Origin: Prado023 sp963788325
GTDB lineage: Bacteria > Actinomycetota > Actinomycetes > S36-B12 > CAIYMF01
Assembly (NCBI GenBank): GCA_963788325.1
Contig: CAWBGJ010000008.1
Span: forward strand, 212,908 to 276,907
DNA length: 64,000 bases
Reading direction: 5' to 3'
Shown here: positions 60,718-64,000 of the stretch, in pieces
Numbering within the stretch: position 1 is the first letter of the stretch
How the letters are laid out: the number at the start of each line of letters is the position of its first letter
Translations under genes and position numbers: made by a program
The notes under the pieces: generated by a model
Seen by the model: the letters and a program-made list of their open reading frames with translations, nothing else
Databases searched by the model: none
What the model was told of the DNA's origin: nothing

Positions 60718-60788
60718 GGAGGGCCACGCTCCGTCGTGGCCGCGACACCACGCGCAAGCCCGGCGGCCACGACGGAGCGTGGCCCTCC
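60718..60788. repeat. Long inverted repeat (GGAGGGCCACGCTCCGTCGTGGCC family)
   Basis: Two perfect 25-base arms (60718-60742 and 60764-60788) flank a 21-base loop. The element sits between convergent genes, 3 bp after the GNAT-like stop and 8 bp before the end of the sigma-factor gene. Like the element at 32392 it looks like a dispersed palindromic repeat that may also serve as a terminator. Confidence 0.85.
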
Positions 60789-60796
60789 ACCACCGG

Positions 60797-61652
60797 CTAC
60801 TCCTCTCTCGGTCCGTTGAGGCTCTCGCCGAGCTTGTTGAGGGCTTCGGTCTCGATCTGGCGGACTCGCTCGCGGGTGAGGCCGAGGGTCTCGCCGATCT
60901 CCTTGAGCGTGCGGGGCTCGTGGTCGTCCAGGCCGAAACGCATCCGCAGCACCGTCGCCTCGCGCTGGTCCATCGTGTCCAGCCGCCGCAGCACGTGCGT
61001 CAGGTTGTCGTGCTCGATCAGGTCGTCCTCGGGCGGTCGCGGCTGCCGCTCGTCCATCACCATCTCGCCGAGCGACCAGCCCGCCTCGGCCTGGTCCGTC
61101 TGCGGCGTGAGATTGTAGATGCGGATGGCCTTCTTGATGATGGGGAGCTTCTTGCAGGGCAAGCCCGAGGACGCGGGCGACTTCCTCGGGCGTGGGCGTG
61201 CGGCCCAGTTCCTCGGCCAGCCGCGTGCTGGCCCGGCGCCACTTCGACAGCAAGCTCGACCATGTAGGCCGGGATGCGGATCGTCTTGGCCGTGTTGATC
61301 AGACGCCCGCTTGATCGATTGCTTGATCCAGTAGCTGGCGTAGGTCGAGAAGCGGGTGCCCATGGCCGGATCGAAACCTTCGACCGCTCGCAGCAGTCCG
61401 AGATTGCCCTCCTCGATCAGGTCCTGCAGGCCCAGACCCTTGCCGGTGTATCCCCGGGCGATATTGACGACGAGGCGCAGGTTGGCGCGGACCATCCGGT
61501 CGCGGGCTTGCGGTGTCGCCCTCGCCGATGGCGACGGCCAGGTCCTGTTCGTCGTCGGCCGTGAGCAGATGGGTTTCGTTGATCTCGCGCAGGTAGGTCT
61601 CCAGCGGGGATTGGACGGACGAGAGGGAGGGTTTTCGTTGAGTCGTGGGCAT
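60797..61652 (-). CDS. RNA polymerase sigma-70 factor, RpoD/SigA-like (frameshifted)
   Basis: About 285 residues. Region 1.2 reads SPLETYLREINETHLLTADD, region 2 RANLRLVVNIARGYTGKGLG LQDLIEEGNLGLLRAVEGFD and GTRFSTYASYWIKQSIKRA (regions 2.1-2.4), region 3 RIPAYMVELLSKWRRASTRL, and region 4 LRRLDTMDQREATVLRMRFG LDDHEPRTLKEIGETLGLTR ERVRQIETEALNKL. It lacks region 1.1, so it is a short group 2 type planctomycete primary-like factor. Frame changes near 61505, 61310, 61250 and 61155. An in-frame ATG at 61784 is an alternative start. Confidence 0.88.
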
Positions 61653-61789
61653 GTGGGAAGCGTACCGTCGGTGGTTCTGGAAGCTATCAGTCGCAGAGTC
61701 CACTATCGACGACGCCGGGAGGTTTTCTGCAAGGAGCGACGACGCGCGATGAGGTGGGGCGAATGTAGGCGATGTTTCGGGCAATGCGG

Positions 61790-61824
61790 AAAAAACGGCC
61801 CCGCCGGATAGGACCGGCGGGGCC
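61790..61824 (-). terminator. Intrinsic terminator of rpsA
   Basis: On the minus strand an 11-bp GC stem (61824-61814 with 61807-61797) closes a 6-base loop and is followed by a U-run (61795-61790). It lies 53 bp after the rpsA stop. It is the best terminator in the window. Confidence 0.88.
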
Positions 61825-61876
61825 AGGGGACTCTTCCGATTATTTTCGGTGATTGCGTCGAAAAAAGGGAGAACAA

Positions 61877-63710
61877 CTAGGGTTCGGGCTCGCCGGCGGG
61901 TTCTTCCGGTTCTGCCGAATCTGCTTCCGCGACGCCCTCGTCCGCTTTGCTCCGCCTCGGCGGACTTTGCGGCCTCGCGTCGGGGGATCGGAGCGATCAG
62001 CGGGCCGGAACTACTGCCGACGCCGCCCTTGAGGTCGGCCGGCCGGATCGATTGGCTCGACTCGTGGCCGCTCTTGGCCTCTTCCTTGGCCGCCTCGGCC
62101 TCGGCTTCCTCGGCCCATTCGACCCGCTTGCGCGACAGGCCGATCTTGCGCTCGTCCGGATCGACGCGCAGGATCTTGACCTCGATCTCGTCGCCGACCT
62201 TGACGATCGTCCTCGGGGTTCTCGACCTTGTGGTCGGCCAGCTCGGAGATGTGCAGCAGGCCTTCGAGGCCGTCCTCGAGCTCGACGAAGACGCCGAAGT
62301 TGGTGATCTTGGTGACCTTGCCCGTGACGATCTGCCCGGGCGGTACTTGCTCGGGATGTCGCGTCGCCCACGGGTCCTCGTCCAGCTGCTTCAGGCCCAG
62401 CGCGATGCGCTTCTTCTCCTGGTCGACGCGAGAGCACCACGCACTCGATCTCTGTCCCTTCTTGACGCACCTCGTTCGGGATGGCTGATCTTCCGGGTCC
62501 AGGACATGTCGGAGACGTGCAGCAGGCCGTCGATGCCTTCCTCGATCTCGATGAACGCGCCGTAGTTGGTCAGGTTGCGGACCGTGCCCTTGATGACCGT
62601 GCCCGGCGGGTAGTTCTCGGCGACCAGGTCCCACGGGTTCGCCTCGGTCTGCTTCATGCCGAGGGAGATTTCCTGCTTCTCCTTGTTGATGTCCAGGACG
62701 ACGACCTCGACCTCGTCGCCGATCTGCACCAGCTCGCTCGGGATGGTTGATCCGCTTGGTCCAGGACATCTCGGAGATGTGGACCAGGCCCTCGATGCCC
62801 TCCTCGAGCTTCACGAACGCGCCGTAGCTCATGACGTTGACGACCTTGCCCTTGATGCGGCGTGCCGACCGGGTACTTCTCGCTCGACCGTTCTCCCACG
62901 GGCTGGGCGTCTTCTGCTTGAGGCCGAGGGCGATCTTCTCCTTCTCGTGGTCGATGTGCAGGATCATGACCTCGATCTCCTGGTCGATCTGCGACCATCT
63001 CGCGACGGGTGGTTGATGCGGCCCCAGCTCATGTCGGTGATGTGCAGCAGGCCGTCGATGCCGCCGAGGTCGACGAACGCGCCGAAGTCGGCGATGTTCT
63101 TGACGACGCCCTTGCGGACCTGGCCGACCTCGATCTCGCTCGAGCAGTTCGGTCTTCTTCTCGGCCCGCTCGTCCTCGATGAGCTTGCGGCGGCAGACGA
63201 CGATGTTCCGCCGCTCCTCGTCGATCTTGAGGATCATGCACTCGATGGTGCTGCCGATGTAGTCGCCGATGTCGCGCGGCCGGCGGATGTCGACCTGGCT
63301 CGCCGGCAGGAAGACGTTGACGCCGATGTCGACCAGCAGGCCGCCCTTGATCTTGCGCGTGACGTGGCCGGTGACGACGTCGTTCTTCGTGGACGGTCTC
63401 CATGACCTTCATCCAGGCTTCGATCTTCTCGGCCTTGCGCTTGCTGAGCGCGATCATGCCCCGTCGATCGTCGCATCCGACCGAGTACGTCTTCGACGTC
63501 TTCGATCAGCACTTTGAGGATCTGGCCGGGCTCGGGCGGCGCTTCGTCTTCTTCCCACTCGTTGCGGAGGATGATGCCTTCGCTCTTGTAGCCGACATCG
63601 ACGAGGACGAAGTCGCCGTCGATGCGGATGGACTTTGCCTTCGACGATCTGGTTGACGTCGATCTCCGCGTTATCCAGTCCATTTCATCCGGCAGGGCAG
63701 GCTCTTCCAT
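61877..63710 (-). CDS. rpsA: 30S ribosomal protein S1 (frameshifted)
   Basis: About 611 residues with six S1 (OB-fold) domains. Domain ends are visible as GFVLVDVGYKSEGII-like IDGDFVLVDVGYKSEGIILR, KIKGGLLVDIGVNVFLPASQ, GLLHITDMSWGRINHP, YGAFVKLEEGIEGLVHISEM, YGAFIEIEEGIDGLLHVSDM and FGVFVELEDGLEGLLHISEL. It ends with an Ala/Glu-rich tail. S1 helps mRNA bind the small subunit. Frame changes near 63640, 63480, 63395, 63140, 63000, 62885, 62745, 62475, 62435 and 62210. As S1 is essential these cannot be real, which supports sequencing error. The 290 bp beyond its start hold no gene I can support. Confidence 0.93.
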
Positions 63711-64000
63711 TGCCTGCGAGAGTTCCGACTCCCACTCGTGTTTCGCTCAAGTATCCAGACCTCGAATTAAGTTGCGGTTGACCATATTTCGTGCGTTTCA
63801 GACCCCAGTTGGTGAAGCGAAGAGCGGCTACGGTAGCCTAGCCCGAAGCTACTATCACGTCACCACCAAAAGAAGGTAAGGAACTACTTTCGTTCATCTG
63901 GCCCCCCAACGCGAGGGACACCCACAGACGGGAACGAATCACAAAGTATAGAGTAATGTCGCGGTCTTGACAATCGCACCGAACTCGCGTTTCATGCCGG

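Noticed and set aside
63970..64000. TTGACA with a possible -10 near the right edge
   Set aside because: The -10 candidate (TTTCAT) is poor and no gene start can be seen before the window ends.
1..64000. CRISPR arrays, rRNA, tRNA, riboswitches such as a Moco or TPP element
   Set aside because: No regular spaced repeats, no cloverleaf or rRNA-like stretch, and no conserved riboswitch core was recognised by eye; a covariance-model scan would be needed to exclude weak cases.

Overview
The window reads as two unrelated genome pieces joined at about 31,650-31,740. Bases 1-31,650 look like a high-GC actinobacterium: citrate synthase 2 beside pdxH, an actinobacterial HTH-TOBE molybdate regulator, and a narGHJI operon with MobA and MogA/MoaE fusions. 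Bases 31,740-64,000 look like a planctomycete of the Pirellulales kind: a TAT-signal Gfo/Idh oxidoreductase, DUF1570, BNR sialidases, GH20, paired DUF4139 proteins, a coiled-coil protein coupled to an ABC-2 permease, and the dispersed GGGTGCCAT...GGCTTGCCC hairpin repeats. The photolyase gene loses its N-terminal part exactly at the join. The phylum calls come from protein style and gene order, not from a search.

Actinobacterial half. A partial citrate synthase (1-408) is followed by pdxH, a PH-domain membrane protein and a NatAB-type ABC exporter. Next comes a molybdenum block: modABC, an HTH-TOBE regulator, moaD, moaA, a mogA-moaE pair and moaC on the minus strand, then mobA-DUF6457 and moeA on the plus strand. 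A long palindrome separates moeA from two nitrate/nitrite transporters (narK). Divergent from these is a winged-helix regulator that runs directly into narGHJI. The block therefore holds uptake of molybdate, synthesis of bis-MGD cofactor, nitrate transport and the respiratory nitrate reductase that uses the cofactor. Several joints have 4-base stop/start overlaps. Downstream are a cupin, a ketopantoate-reductase-like protein, a HAD phosphatase, DUF389, a GNAT, a RelA/SpoT-domain protein, an I78-like lipoprotein, an orphan ParA pair and the truncated photolyase.

Planctomycete half. Genes include a bcp peroxiredoxin, an Hsp70-family protein, a secreted oxidoreductase, DUF1570, a coiled-coil protein plus permease, HtrA, rnc with a PP-loop ATPase, an SDR, an enolase-superfamily enzyme, a porin, remnants of an anchor-Q/YD-repeat gene and an IS630 transposase, a secreted sialidase with a free-standing alpha-CTD-like protein, GH20 with a sialidase fragment, an aldehyde:ferredoxin oxidoreductase-family tungstoenzyme, two DUF4139 proteins, an epimerase, two GNAT-like proteins, a sigma-70 factor and ribosomal protein S1.

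Quality. More than half of the genes carry one to about fifteen frameshifts, including essential ones (rpsA, the sigma factor, narG). Both frames stay conserved across each shift. This is the pattern of uncorrected insertion/deletion errors, so coordinates below span the whole gene through the shifts and broken genes should not be read as biological pseudogenes unless stated. No CRISPR array, rRNA or tRNA was recognised.
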